Below are positions 1-12,800 of a stretch of 64,000 bases of DNA, piece after piece (within the stretch, counting starts at the first letter, position 1; every line of letters starts with the position of its first letter). This DNA comes from Cladopsammia gracilis (taxonomy: Eukaryota > Cnidaria > Anthozoa > Scleractinia > Dendrophylliidae): positions 800,001-864,000 of the forward strand of contig JAJGOT010000321.1 of assembly GCA_022457155.1 (NCBI GenBank). Reading direction: 5' to 3'. The notes under the pieces were generated by a model. That model searched no databases, was not told the origin of the DNA, and saw only the letters and a program-made list of their open reading frames with translations. Position numbers and translations under genes: made by a program.

Positions 1-514
1 TCTCCGGCTTAGAAAAGGCTAAAAACAATGAGAAAATTAAACTCATCAACATTGACAGTGGTCACGGTCGCTTATAAAAGGTTTCGACTTTCGACTTTAA
101 TGGCTTAACTAGGATGAAAAAAATGTTATTTTGGAAAAATAGTTGCTTGGGAGAGGTTTTAATAATACTGATTTGACTGAAACAAATTTAGTATTTTGGA
201 AATCTGGACGCTTACGAAAGGGGCTCGCACACAGAGGTTCGACTGTAAATGTTACTCGTTGCAATGACTTAGAAAAATTATTCTAAACAACAGTACAAAT
301 CAGAAGAACGTTTCACAAATTTGCAATTACCAGTGAGTATATACTGATCACGTGTAGCAGTTTTTGTTGTTATACAATAGGCATACCAGTACGTATTGTA
401 CATTCCGTCGAAACCATCGTGCAAGGTGGAGTGGTATTATATTTGGAGCAACTAAAGGGGAAACGGGTAATTATTATACAAGTTGATCATGATGAACAAG
501 AGCAAGCAGCAGGG

Positions 515-890
515 ATGGAAAGCGGATTGTCCCACGATCAAAGAACTGAAGAAAATCGGCAGGAACTTCCAAAAGAGAAAGACGTTTGGGATGTTGTTGC
601 AAAATATACGGACTTTTTTTCGTATTTAGAGTACTTGGAAGACAAATGTAATGTCATTTTGCAACACCTTGAAACGGGGAGTCTTTTGGTAACTGTCAAG
701 TGCAGCTCATTGCAGATCCTTGAAGAACTTTGGGAAAATTACATCAGCGGCCACCTTAATGAAGTTGCCCAAAAAATATTCGTGACAGATGATGTCTTGG
801 AGAAACTTGGTCTTACTGGTGTGAAGCTTAAAACCAATATTTCGGAGGAGGAGTATAAAAAAGGAAAACAAATCCTCCTGGACAAATTAG
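515..890 (+). CDS. Exon 1: TRADD-N-like module
   Basis: The exon encodes about 125 residues. After a charged start (Asp/Glu/Lys-rich, about 30 residues) comes an alpha/beta module with the pattern YLEYLEDKCNVIL, GSLLVTVKCSSLQILEELW and a closing acidic stretch ending KKGKQILLDKL. This resembles the N-terminal domain of TRADD as found at the start of many anthozoan multidomain proteins; the assignment rests on pattern recognition only. The donor at 891 (AG then GTAAGT) is a consensus site and leaves phase 1. The reading frame is open back to 287, but the first in-frame ATG is at 515. Possible acceptors lie at 333, 360 and 389, so the true 5' end could be an earlier exon or a 5' UTR. Confidence 0.6.
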
Positions 891-3800
891 GTAAGTGTAA
901 AATCTAGTCACGGTAAAACAGTCTCAATATCGAACACAATTGTTGAAACACTTCTTTAGGTCCAACATTGAGGAGGAGGGACAGCCACGCACACTCGATG
1001 GCGAATTCTCACCTTGAGCCAAGTGTTTCAAGTAATTGTGTCTTGAATTTTGTAAATTGCTTTGCTCCATCTACCGATATTCCTTTCTTCCTTGTTTGAA
1101 GCGTGTCCTGTGTGCTGGGAGCAGTTTAGTGAAGTCAGGGAACCAAAAAAACTGCAATGTCGGCACACTTTCTGCAAGGCCTGTCTGGAAGGTTGGTTAC
1201 GAGAGCAGCGTGAAGAAAAGTTGAGTTGTCCGATGTGCCGTCAGATCACCGAGTGTCCTAACAACAACATCAACAACATTCCATCCAGCTTTCCGGAGGA
1301 AGGTACTCATCAAAATGTGTGGTGGCTGTGCCATCTATTACTAGAATCCCTTACTCGTTTCCAGATTAAAGTATTTGGTCTTTCTCGCCCGTTTTCAGTC
1401 CTTACCCAAAATGTTGCCTCCTTTTCAGGCCTTTGTGGCAAATCTTTCACCCATTATTATATATTTTCTCTTGTACCTAGTTAAGAATAAAAATAAGCGA
1501 TATCACTGACAACGACGTTTCGACGACTCCATGCCATCATTTTCAAATTCTAAGAGTAGATTAATTGTGCGATTTCATTTTATAGTAACATATACACACA
1601 TATCTGTTCATCGTCAAAATAAAGTAATGAAAATGACAACTGAGTGACGTTGAGTGACGGTGAGCAACTTCAAGGTCATCAAGAGATAGCAACTTCCTGT
1701 GTGCTGAATTAATTCAATCTGTCACACGCAGCGAGTGTTTCACTCACACTAACTTAACACTGAAACGTGATTTAGGTAGCTTTACTTTACACTATTGTCC
1801 TCGACTTCGACTTCGACAGTAGAGAACTTAAGATCCACGACGAACGAGACGACGACGACGTCTATAGACCGCGGGAGGACTGGACCGAGGACGTCGGTTT
1901 CGGTGGGAAAATCAAAACTTAAGATGCGGCCGGCAGGTAGACGACGACGACTTATTTCGACTTGGCTTGTTGAAAACGTCTCGCTCAAGATGACATCGTT
2001 TAAGGACATGAGTGAGCTTCTTTTTTTGAGCCGCGGATTAAACTTTAGATTAACGACGAAGAATTTCCAGTTTTGTTTGACCTGTTCGAGTGAAAAAATC
2101 CTGATTTTTTCCCCATGGAGAATATCGAAAGTTCGCGCTGTATGAAATGGCCGAGTCCGAGTGTTTGGCCGAGTTCCCGGCACATTAGTATATTGTGTTC
2201 GGAATTCCATACAAAGTTTGGATTCCTAAAAATAAACACGATACACAATTAATTACAAGAGTTGGCAAAATAATTTTATTTGTCCGTAAGTGAGTCTAAA
2301 TAATCACATGTGCAAAAAAGTTACAAAATGAAACGTTTCACTGCTAAAGATTCGATATAATTTTATATAATACAGAGGCGAAAATTCCAGAGTACAAGTG
2401 ATTAAATTTTTCTATTCAAGGCTTGCAGCCAGCTGCTTGCAGTCATGAATATTTTTTTTCGATCTAGTTGTTTCGACCGTGAGGGCAAGTTTTAAAGATA
2501 AACGTTATACTGCCAGCACTTACAGTTGAGTTCTCAAGTCAAATCACAATTGAGTACTTATAATTATTATTCAGGTTCTTCATTCCTTTTTACAACCTCG
2601 TGGAAAAATAAATTTACGACTTACCGGTTCACCTTTTCCTCTTGTCTTGCCGCCAGCAAGAGAAAATAAATGGTCCAATTATAATCTCTTGCCGCCAGTT
2701 AGTAAACAACAAGAAAACACGCACGTTTTTTACAGTCAAATTTTTAATCCAATTCGCTTCGTAAAATAGAAAGACAAGCTAAAATGAAACCACAAAAGAT
2801 AAAGGATGAAAAAAGATTACAAAAGTGACAAGTCAGTGTAAATTTTTACCTTTGAACTTTGTTTAAACAACTCCTTTGCACGACGACGTGAAACTACTGG
2901 CTTGGTCGTCGTCGACGAGAGGACGACGACGGAATTCGCGGGAAAATCGCGTGAATCTCACTTCCGGTCGTCGTCGTCCATGCCGTCGTCGTGGATCTTA
3001 AGCTCCCTAGTGTTGACATGGACGACGTAATTTAACCTTATTTTGCCTGGGTGTTTTTTGAGTTCCTGTCTCCTTTGCGGTCCGCACAATGGAACAATGA
3101 CGTCATATGACGTAGTTAGTAGGTAATTAGTTATACGGTCGCCATCTTGGATCCGATTTTTCAAAACCTCTTAAAAACCGTCCAAATTGACTCAAAATTA
3201 ATCAAAACCAATAAATAAATGCTAAATGACATAAAAATGTAATCGTTATACCAATAAACATTGTTTTTCTTCATTCAAAGATAAAAATATGCAAATTTCA
3301 AAAAAACATGGCCGTCAAAATCTTGTTGCCATGGAAACATCAAGTCACGTGATCAATATAATGTCATATGAAATTGTTGCCAGATAAATTTTAGGAAAAG
3401 TCACAAAGTTTGATGGCGTTCGAATACATATTAAAAGTTATGAATGTTGAAATTTATCGCAGGCACTTTGTGCCCTCCCCCCATAGGCAAAATAGGGTTA
3501 AGTGTTTCATTGTTTTTCTTATACAGTAAATTACCGCACATGACCCCACTAAAACACTACAAAATTACGATTTAGAGAAACGTTCGTAATTTTCTTTCAG
3601 CCAAACTGATAGTATATCTGTAGTTGACTGACTTTGACATGACGTGCTCATTTGAGAACATTAGCCGTATTGTCTGTATTAAGGAAGTTAACTTTGTTTG
3701 AGATCGTTTTAATCGGGACGGGAAGAACTCTCCGTTGTCCGTATCAACGGGTGTCCGTATTAAGCGGGCAAATTTTAGAGAAAATGTATGAGCTTTCGGC

Positions 3801-6800
3801 CGGGACCAAGACAACTGACAAATCTGCATACCCAATTAATTCATTTGAACAGAGGCCATTCTCGCAAAAACAAACCTCGAGTTTTTCTAGCCTCAAAAGA
3901 TTTTCACAGTTTTTGCAACTCATTAAAGCGGCTGTCATCGTGGTCGTGCCGCCAACCAATGAAATGAAACATAGAACCCCCTGAAGAGAATCGTCACACA
4001 GCAGTGTATGTGAATTCGATTAACTACCGATTAGTGGAGTTATTCAAAGAATAAAATCACGGGAAAAACGGCGAGGTTTCGCGCAACTGCAAACCCAAAT
4101 TAGCGGAAAGAACGTAACAAAAACGCAGCAAAATTCTCGTGTAAACAAACGAGCGAAAGGGGTCAGTGAGAGTTTTCAAAGAAATGAAAACACAACAGAC
4201 GTGGCCGCGGAGATTGACCTAAAACATGCGTTGGTATCAGTATTAAATGCAAGCAAGTAAGCTATTCATTCATAATTGTTCTTTTTCTCTTCGCCGCGGT
4301 TCTTTTCACTCGTCATCTCTACAATTCTGCGAACTAAAAATTTCCACTTTTAATGGTCAAATTGGGAATCTTCAGGAATTCATTGGTACAAGCGTAGACG
4401 ACCGTGTGAAACATGGAAAACCGCCGCGGAGAATACGCTATGACGCTACAATAGAATACGCTATGCGTTTGACGATGTGAAATGCTCTCCGCATTGCGAT
4501 GTAAAAAATATGTATATAATATGTAAAGCGAGATCCAGGATAAAGTTTAGCGGGAAAAGTACAAGAAGGAACTCCGGAATGGGATTAAAAAATTTATCGG
4601 ATTATCACACCTATAGCTACTTATCAACTATTCCCTTAAAACTCTTTTTTTTTTTAAAAGAATATCTCGAGTTCTTTTAATGATTTTGCAAAACTTCTTT
4701 CAATATTTTCTAGATTAAAGTTATTCCTTAAAGAATTTCAAAAAAACTAAAATTATGCAAAATGGGACCAAAAAAGGTTCACAGTACCCTTAAAGCCCGC
4801 TTTCATTACTCGTGGAGATCTTGTTCATTCATTCATTCATCCGCGCCGGCCATATCACATTTCTCATGAACACTGAGAATGCTGAAGTGCGCACAGAAAG
4901 TGTAAAATTTAACCAATTAGGGGGTATACCAGAATCTGATGTACCCGAAAGATATTTTTTTGGTAAGAATGTTTACAGGCGTTCTTTCTCCCTCTCTTCT
5001 CTTATCTTAGCTCAAAGAGGCTCGAAAGGGTTTTCAGCTGCGTGCGCGCGCGACGTGCACTCGTCATGCATTGACGCACGCGTCAGCTGATTTTCCTATC
5101 AAAACGTAGCGCGTGCAGCTCACCGGAAATGAAAATACTGCTTAAAATCGCGCGAACCGGAAATAAATCGTGCATAAAATATTCCTCTTTAATATCTCAA
5201 AAATTTGCTCGGTGACCTATGTTGAAATTTTGCATGTAAGTAACATTCAACTTTATCTAACATTTGAGACATTTTAGAAAAAAAACTGTACAGTGGAATT
5301 TTTTTAAATCTTTAAAAGGCCTTTTTCGATTTATCTCGATTTCCACAATACAGATTTTTTTTCAAATTTACACAGTACGTGAAGAATATTGCAAACTTTT
5401 AAAAACGCTAATAAAAAACATAGATCACAGAGTTAGTTTTAAAGATATATTTAAAAACTGACTTTTGAGGGGTATGTCTTTGGAGGGTTACAGTTACTAT
5501 GACAACAGATAGGACGTCATAAATGGTCTTGAAGGAAACTTTAACAACCCTGTCATAAGCTTATCTATAATTTGGTTCAGAGATTAAAACCATAAAATCT
5601 TAATGTTTAATTGTTCTGACATGTACCTAAGCTGTAAGAAACCCTTTCAAGCCTCCTTAAAGCAACTTATTAGAAAGGATGAAGCTTGGAGATCTGGGAA
5701 TATGTAACTCACCTGTGTCAATGTTTATCACTTGCAGTCCCTCCAGAAATAGCTGCAAGGGGAGCCTTGGCATTTGAAGCCTATAACAATGCCCTAAGGG
5801 AGGGACGAACCTGTGTCAAAAGAGTGCCAGTAATGTTGATTGGACAGGACCGGTCAGGAAAGACCAGCCTAAAGAAATCACTAAGGGGGCAACGATTCAA
5901 CCCAGATGAAGATAGTGCTGTCGGGATAAATATAGATCCTTCACATTTCAAGGTAACCACTGAGATTTGGAAGGCCGGAGAGAAGGGTGAAGTAACAAAT
6001 TCTGATGCAGTTACTTCATATGGGCACCTTGCAGCACAACTGACTGTCAGTAATGTGAGAGAGGGAAAAGGAACACCCACGGAAGGAGCTCTAAAGTCTG
6101 GAAGTCCTTCGTTGTCTGCTATACACGAACTAGCTGAAATTCATACGTTTGCTTCAAAGGAAAAATGTCTGGAGACAGATGTGGACCAAGACCAATCTGG
6201 AGGTATTCCTATCACAAACACAGATGCCATTAACCTCAATACCTCAGGTGCAACACGGGAAGAGCGTGCGTCCAATCAAAGTGATGAACCAAAAGTACCA
6301 GACAAGATAGCAGCTCTGGTTGAAAAGTTGCTTCCTGAAGCTAACAAACGAGAAGACGAACAAGATGTTCATTTCGTTTTGTGGGATTTTGGAGGGCAGT
6401 CAGTCACCCACCCACTCTTTCTTACTCCAACGGCAATGTATCTTTTGGTTTACGACCTCAGCCGAAATCCCCATGACAAAGCCGAGCCAATTGTGAAGCA
6501 GGGAATGTTCGGGAAAATCGAAGACACCTTCGGTCTGAGAGCAAATCTGGACTATCTAGATTTTTGGATGACTTCTGTTGCTTGCCTATCAAGTCAAGAT
6601 GAAGTCCGTCAAGAACATTCAGATTCTAAATCTGAAGTCTTACCAAAGTCATTTCCTCCTGTTTTGCTTGTCTGCACTCACGCTGATAAACCACATGGTG
6701 GGGCGAATCCTTTTGCACTTGCCCATGAAATCTTCAATAGTCTGCAAAGAAAGCCATACAGTGGTCAGCTGGTAAAGCATGTCTTTGTCGTGGATAAGAC

Positions 6801-9800
6801 AAAGTCTGGTAGCCATTCTGAGAGTGCAGAAGTTATTCGCCTGCGGCGGGACATCCTTGCTGTTGCTAAAGAACTACCTCAGATGAAAGAAGCAATTCCA
6901 ATCAGATGGTTGAAATACGAAAAGGCGCTTCGAGTTACTACAGAAGAGGGGGGATTCAAATGGATTTCTCTGGAAACAGCTAAACAGATTGCATCTGAGG
7001 AATGCGAAATTAATGATGATGGAGAGTTTTTGACATTGCTTAACTTTTTACATGATCAAAGATATCTGATTCATTTTGATGACACTGCTGTGTTGAACAA
7101 TTTGGTGGTCTTGGACCTTCAGTGGTTAGTCGATGTGTTCACGATGGTGATAACCATCAGGCCTTATGACCACGAAGAAAGAGAATTTACAGAACAGTGG
7201 CGTAAACTTGAGACCACAGGAATCTTGGAGGAAACACTACTTGAGCATGTTTGGGGTCCTTTGCTAAAGCAGCGGGAAACTTCTGAGAGCCTCATTGCGA
7301 TGATGGAGAAGTTTAGCTTGCTATGTCCTTTGCCTTCATCAGATGCTTCATGTAACAAACAATACCTCGTGCCATCCATGTTAATGACCCCTCCACCGAA
7401 GGAAATAAAGGACTTAGTTGCCTCAGCACAAATTCCTTCTCTTTTTCTTAAGTTTGAATCAGTTCAAATTCCTCCAAGCTTCTTTCCCCGATTAGTTCTG
7501 CAGTTTTTTCAGTGGTGCACTGAAGAATTTCCAACCCAATTACCCCCCCAATTGTTCCACAATTTTGCGAGATTTTACATTTCGCCAGACACAGGTTGCT
7601 CCGTAGTTCTTCTGTGCCATTTGTTTGCTGTTGAGGTGGTCTTTCTTGGTAAATGTGGTGATGAAAGTGTGACAGAAAATTTTGATGTCACTTCTGCCGT
7701 TGTTGTGCGCAATCAGCTAGCACTGATAGTTGATTCCATGCGGAAAGAGTTCAGCTGGTTAAAAAACAAGAGGTGTACACTAAGTTTTCTTTGCCCAGTC
7801 TGTTCTTTTGGAGGTGCACTTGATTATTGTCAAAATCATCGTACAACAGGTTGCAAACAAGAAGAATGCCTTCACTTTCTTTCCGAGTTGGAGTTGTTGA
7901 AGTCTAAAGAAATTATTACTTGCACCCGGTCTGCTTTTGCTCAGGATATAAGAGTTCAAATCAACCAGTTTACTCCTTGGTTTGCGTTTAGTGAAAAGGT
8001 GAGAGTACATTCTATCGCATTCAAGAGCATTCAACATGATGATTTAAAAAGCAATCTTTCTTGAAAACACTTACGCATGTTTTTTTTCCCAAGATATCCC
8101 GACATTTGAGGTGTGGTAGGTTTGTCAGAAATCCCATATTTTACGCAACGTGACTCGTTTGCACCTCTGCACCTTTCGCGCCAGCCGATTTTCCAAAATC
8201 GGGGTATTTCTCCACTTGGTCACCTCTAAAACGAAGTTAGTGACTCCCCAATGTTTTTTTTTACATTTCTAACAAGGGCGATTCAACATATAGCTGTTGA
8301 AAACGTTTGATAAAAAGTCTATGTTGTAGACGATTTCCTTGGATGGAACCCTTTTGATAGTAGTTAAGGTGGTTAAGTGGTTTTCGGCGGCACACAATCC
8401 CAAATTTGAACGGCTGATACTTCACTGTCTGAGTTCGGTCAGGCAAGCTGTTTCACACATATACTAGAGATAGAATGAAAGTAAGGTGAATCGTTAAATT
8501 TTGGCTGGAAAACATTCAATCCAATTTTATTCGAAAACCTTCTCAGGAAATTTTTTCAAACTTTGCAGTCTTGAAGATCTACACTTAGACTATTAGGGAC
8601 CGTTCATTATTTATGGGAGGGGGGGGGATGGGTGAGAAAATGGGGGGACCTGAAATTTTAGCCACTGCAAAAGGGGGGGTCCTGGGGAAATTTTTTTTGT
8701 TATGGAGGGGGGTCTTGAAATTTTAAACAGATGATGTCTTAAATAAAAAAGCGAAAACATAACTACAGTGTACCAAAAAAAGCGGCGCACCCCAGATTTC
8801 ATGGCTGGTAGCCTTTGGGCTCTCTATGATTCTTCTAAGAGGACAGCCTTGCACAGTATTTTGGTTCAGTCATGGAGCATGATTTATAATTTTAATTTCT
8901 TTATTTGGTACTTCCATAATTGTACACGACATTACTTAAAGTTTTAACCCACCATTTAACATATTACTGGATTGTAACAGTATTAAACTGGAGAGTTTTA
9001 GTGACTGACGTTAAAAGTATTAATTAGTATTTATAACCCTAGCCAAAGGAATTTTCCTTATCTGCTACGTGGACATTAAGTTGAAGAACTGTTAGTAGTA
9101 TTTTTTAGTTATCAGTTCGTCCCTTGTCATCCTTGTAAGTGAGTCAACCCACCCACCACTCCCGGTTTCTGGGTTGCTCAGTAGCAGTGGTTTTGTATAT
9201 TGCAATAATTACTGTGATAGTAATTAACAACTATTAAAGTCTTAACTCTAGTTCTTCAAATGCACAGTGGACCAAGTGGTTGAATTGCTCCGATAAAGAA
9301 AACTACACAAGGTCACACGAGTCAAAATGCCATAAGTTGTAATAACTATTTATTAATAAATTTACTGAAAATTATTCTAAACTTTTTTTCATTTCCTGTT
9401 ACAACATGTTATGGTTTTATTGCTTTTATGTCTGGTTTATACTGAGGTTTATGTCTCCTCCATATCCCCATTCCCATTATATCCTCATTCACATCGTACC
9501 CCAGGTCCATCATATCCCAAATTTACACCTATATGCTTAAAACTACATATTAGAAGCACAGTTTTTAATATCAAGACAGCAATACAGTCACCCCCAAATT
9601 TTCACCTACTTTAGATCTGAAAACCAACACGCTAGCCACTACATCATCGCGCCCCACAAAAATACGGTATGGATACATACAATACAACTTTTATTTTATA
9701 GATTAATAGTGGGGGGGGGGGGTATTGAAATTCTTCCCCAACAGAACAGGGGGGACCTGAAAAAATCCAGATTCACTAAGGGGGGACATGAAAAAAAAAA

Positions 9801-12800
9801 GGAAAATTTGTTAATTTCTCACCCATCCCCCCCTCCCATAAATAATGAACGGTCCCTTAGACATAAGGTCCGTTTAAAAGTTTAGGTCTTGATGTCAAGA
9901 AAATTATGTCATCAATTCGTTCCTATGGTAATACCGATGCCAATCGAATGTACTTTTTTGGAATGTTCAGTTAATCTCTAGTAAATGTGTGAAGCAGTTT
10001 GCCTGACCGAGCTCGGACAATGTAGTATCAGCCGTCCAAAGTTGGAATGCTGTGCCGCCAAAAAAGTTGACTCATCTTAAAAAACGTCCGTGATTGTGTT
10101 GTATAATGCAACCAATGTTAACATTTTAAGGGGGAATGGTTCTATTCTAGGTTTTATTCTATTCATTTTCTTTGTTTACTCATCAATAGATGAAACAAAT
10201 TGGCAGTGGAGACTTCGGCGGGCTTTCGCCTTCTGAGCAAGGTAAGTGCCCTTTATTTGTTATGAGTTGTTGTTTTTTGTTGTTGCCGTTGTTGTTGTGT
10301 TTGTTCTAGGTGTGAATTGTTGGTTCAGTTAATTGTTGGTAATCGTTGTTTGGGTACTTCTTAAAAAATTCAATCTGGATAAAAAAACAAAACAGTCAAA
10401 ACCATATGCGAATTATGTGGCCTTTCACTGCTATTTTTGGCTAGTAAATGTTCTTTGGTAACCTCCTGACGTGCCTTAAACTGACAGTTCGACGAAAAGT
10501 GACTATTACGACGTTAAAAAAATTAACACTTACCCACTTACCTATATTTAAGCTTACCTATATTAAAGTAAACGTCCACAATAACAACGTTTTGTTCTCG
10601 GGCGAGCCCTGGCTTTAACAGCAGCATCTTGCAGCCCAACAGTATATGACGTGAGAGACATCAATTTTCGTTACCATCCGAGGTTGTTATGGCGTCGGAC
10701 AAAGTGCGACAGTGTGGTCTTTCCGTTGTCGTTTTACGCGTTGCAAATTAAAGGTGATAATTATAGGGATGAATCCTTTATTTATTTTTTTATTTTGGTT
10801 GTTCAAAATTGCCAAGACAATTCCTTTGCCTTGCCCTGGGAGGTTATCCAGACTCTCCAATCACCATGTCCTGCCCAAGAAGTAGTGGTTCAACTTCAAG
10901 AACACTTACAACTGAACCAGTCCTCTCTGAATGAGCCGGATCCTGAAACTAAGAAATGGATTCGTTGTCTGGCAACGGAGGCAAAACGTTCAAACAGGCT
11001 TGATGTGGTCAGACATCTGAGGGACATATCACCAGCTGGGACGACTGGTAGGTGTACATGACATACTTAGCACCCAGAATTTTACTAGATCTTCATTTGA
11101 GTTTCTTGAATTGCTTTGTTTTTTTTTATTTGTTAAAATATAATTATTGGTCGCTTTATTTCCGTCGAAAGAATGGCTCTCCGAAACCCTTTAAACAACG
11201 TGGAGTGGTTTAAATTTTCTTGTATTTATTTTTTTTTATACGGTAATTAATTTCTCTTAAATGTAAGTTCTTGAAAGTGTGGTAAATGAAGAGTGTAATA
11301 AAGTGTTATATTTGCACTCGTTTTGATGCGTATTTGCAATCTATAATGCTATGTCCAATATTAATAAATCCCTTATTTAATACCGGTTTTGGCAGATAAT
11401 TACGCGGAAATTTTACTCATTACTCGCATTTTCCGAACCTCGCATACAACGTAACTCAAAATATCCGCCCGTATTATGTGCTAAAAAGAAGAAAACCAAC
11501 ACCCTATGTGTTGCTGCTGTGCGTTAAAAACGCTATTTAATAATTGTTCGATTACCAACACCAAATAAAGGTGTGTTAAGTTACATGTGACTTACGTCAA
11601 GAATTGTGTCATTCAGCAGTCAAAACTGTACACAGCGAACACGAAAAATGCTCCATTGTCTGCTTAGTAAAGGGTGTCTGCTTAACACAGGTTCCCATAC
11701 AATGGGTCATAATTTATGTCAAATATCATTAATTCTAAAGAACGGTGGGAGTTGTCGTGAACTATTAACGGGGCGTTTGTGCTCATTCGTTTCATTGAAA
11801 GTGAATATCTTATCAAATTCTTATGTGTTGCAAAGAAAAACATGCTTTATAGCCGCTACATCGGCTCGTTTGTCGATTTTCAGTTTCCCAGCCATCACCC
11901 ACCTTAAGTTTTTATAACTTTACCGGCGGAGGAAAACAAACTGAATGTTCAAACGTCAAACGTTTACGCATCGTTAATAAAGTTACACTGAACTTAATTT
12001 GCATGGAAGATTAGCACCTCGGAAAAATAAACAAAGCAGCCAATCACATGCGCGTGCTAAAACAATAAACCCACACTTTGTTTAATAAGTTCAAAATATA
12101 TTTATTGATAACAAACGATTACATAATTATACAGGCTATTTAAAGCTTAGATGGAAAACAGAAAATTGTTTTTTTTTTAGTCTTTTTCCTCGGGTTTATA
12201 CGAAGTACTCTTTGATTCCTTTGGTTTTCTGTATGTCACCGCATCTACTACATCGTCGTTTTGTGAAGAACAAGTGACATTTCACCCCCACGGGGGGAGC
12301 GCGTGACTTGACCACTCAAGCGGATCGATTTTATGTAACATGTAATATTACTGAGACAAGAACACGTGTGGACTATTTTTAGAAAGAGGACTTGTGTGCG
12401 TGAGAGTTTTTCGGGAGATATACGGAATACGGTTCGGTACGGTGCTAAATTATGTGTTGAATCTTTACGGTCGGATTTACGGAGTTTTATACACGCATCG
12501 GAATTATATGTCACAGAGTATTGTAAATGTTTAGTTGTGTTATGTTCTGTAAACATTGAGATTATTTGGATGATCGTGATTACAAGTGATTTATTCAAAG
12601 ATCAAGAGTTGCGCGGATTGTTGTGTTTATGGAACATCACAATATTTGAGAAACGCTGGGAAAATCATTGGGCTATAAGGTCGGCCTTATAGATAATTCT
12701 TACATGGTCCTTCGAGCCGGATAATAAATAAATCATGGAGGGATTCAAAAAGAAAAAGCATATTCGCGCGGGGCACAAAGCGTACATGAGGAAATTGCTG

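Larger units (their letters stand above)
1303..5737 (+). other. Intron 2, repeat-filled
   Basis: Intron of 4435 bp between the RING and Roc exons. It contains a GAC-rich inverted-repeat element (about 1795-3020), dispersed repeat A (3068-3500), dispersed repeat B (3817-4220) and a stretch related to the right end of the RecQ-bearing Mutator-like element (4911-4981). A TCAGCTG-bounded, CG-rich imperfect palindrome sits at about 5034-5090. No coding exon was recognised inside. Confidence 0.6.
7999..10189 (+). other. Intron 3 with nested transposons
   Basis: Intron of 2191 bp. It contains an inverted-repeat element (about 8364-10080) into which a second TIR element (8596-9856) has inserted. The ends are a GTGAGA donor and an ATCAATAG acceptor. 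No coding sequence was found besides chance ORFs. Confidence 0.65.

Noticed and set aside
1782..2210. Overlapping ORFs on both strands
   Set aside because: Produced by GAC/GTC triplet bias in an inverted-repeat element; no protein family match.
5686..5737. Upstream start for the Roc ORF
   Set aside because: The stretch before 5738 ends in a TTGCAG acceptor and has no ATG in frame with the exon; phase matches the RING exon, so it is intron.
12366..12692. 108-codon ORF found identically at 18433-18759
   Set aside because: It lies wholly within the LTR and is duplicated because the LTRs are; not a separate gene.
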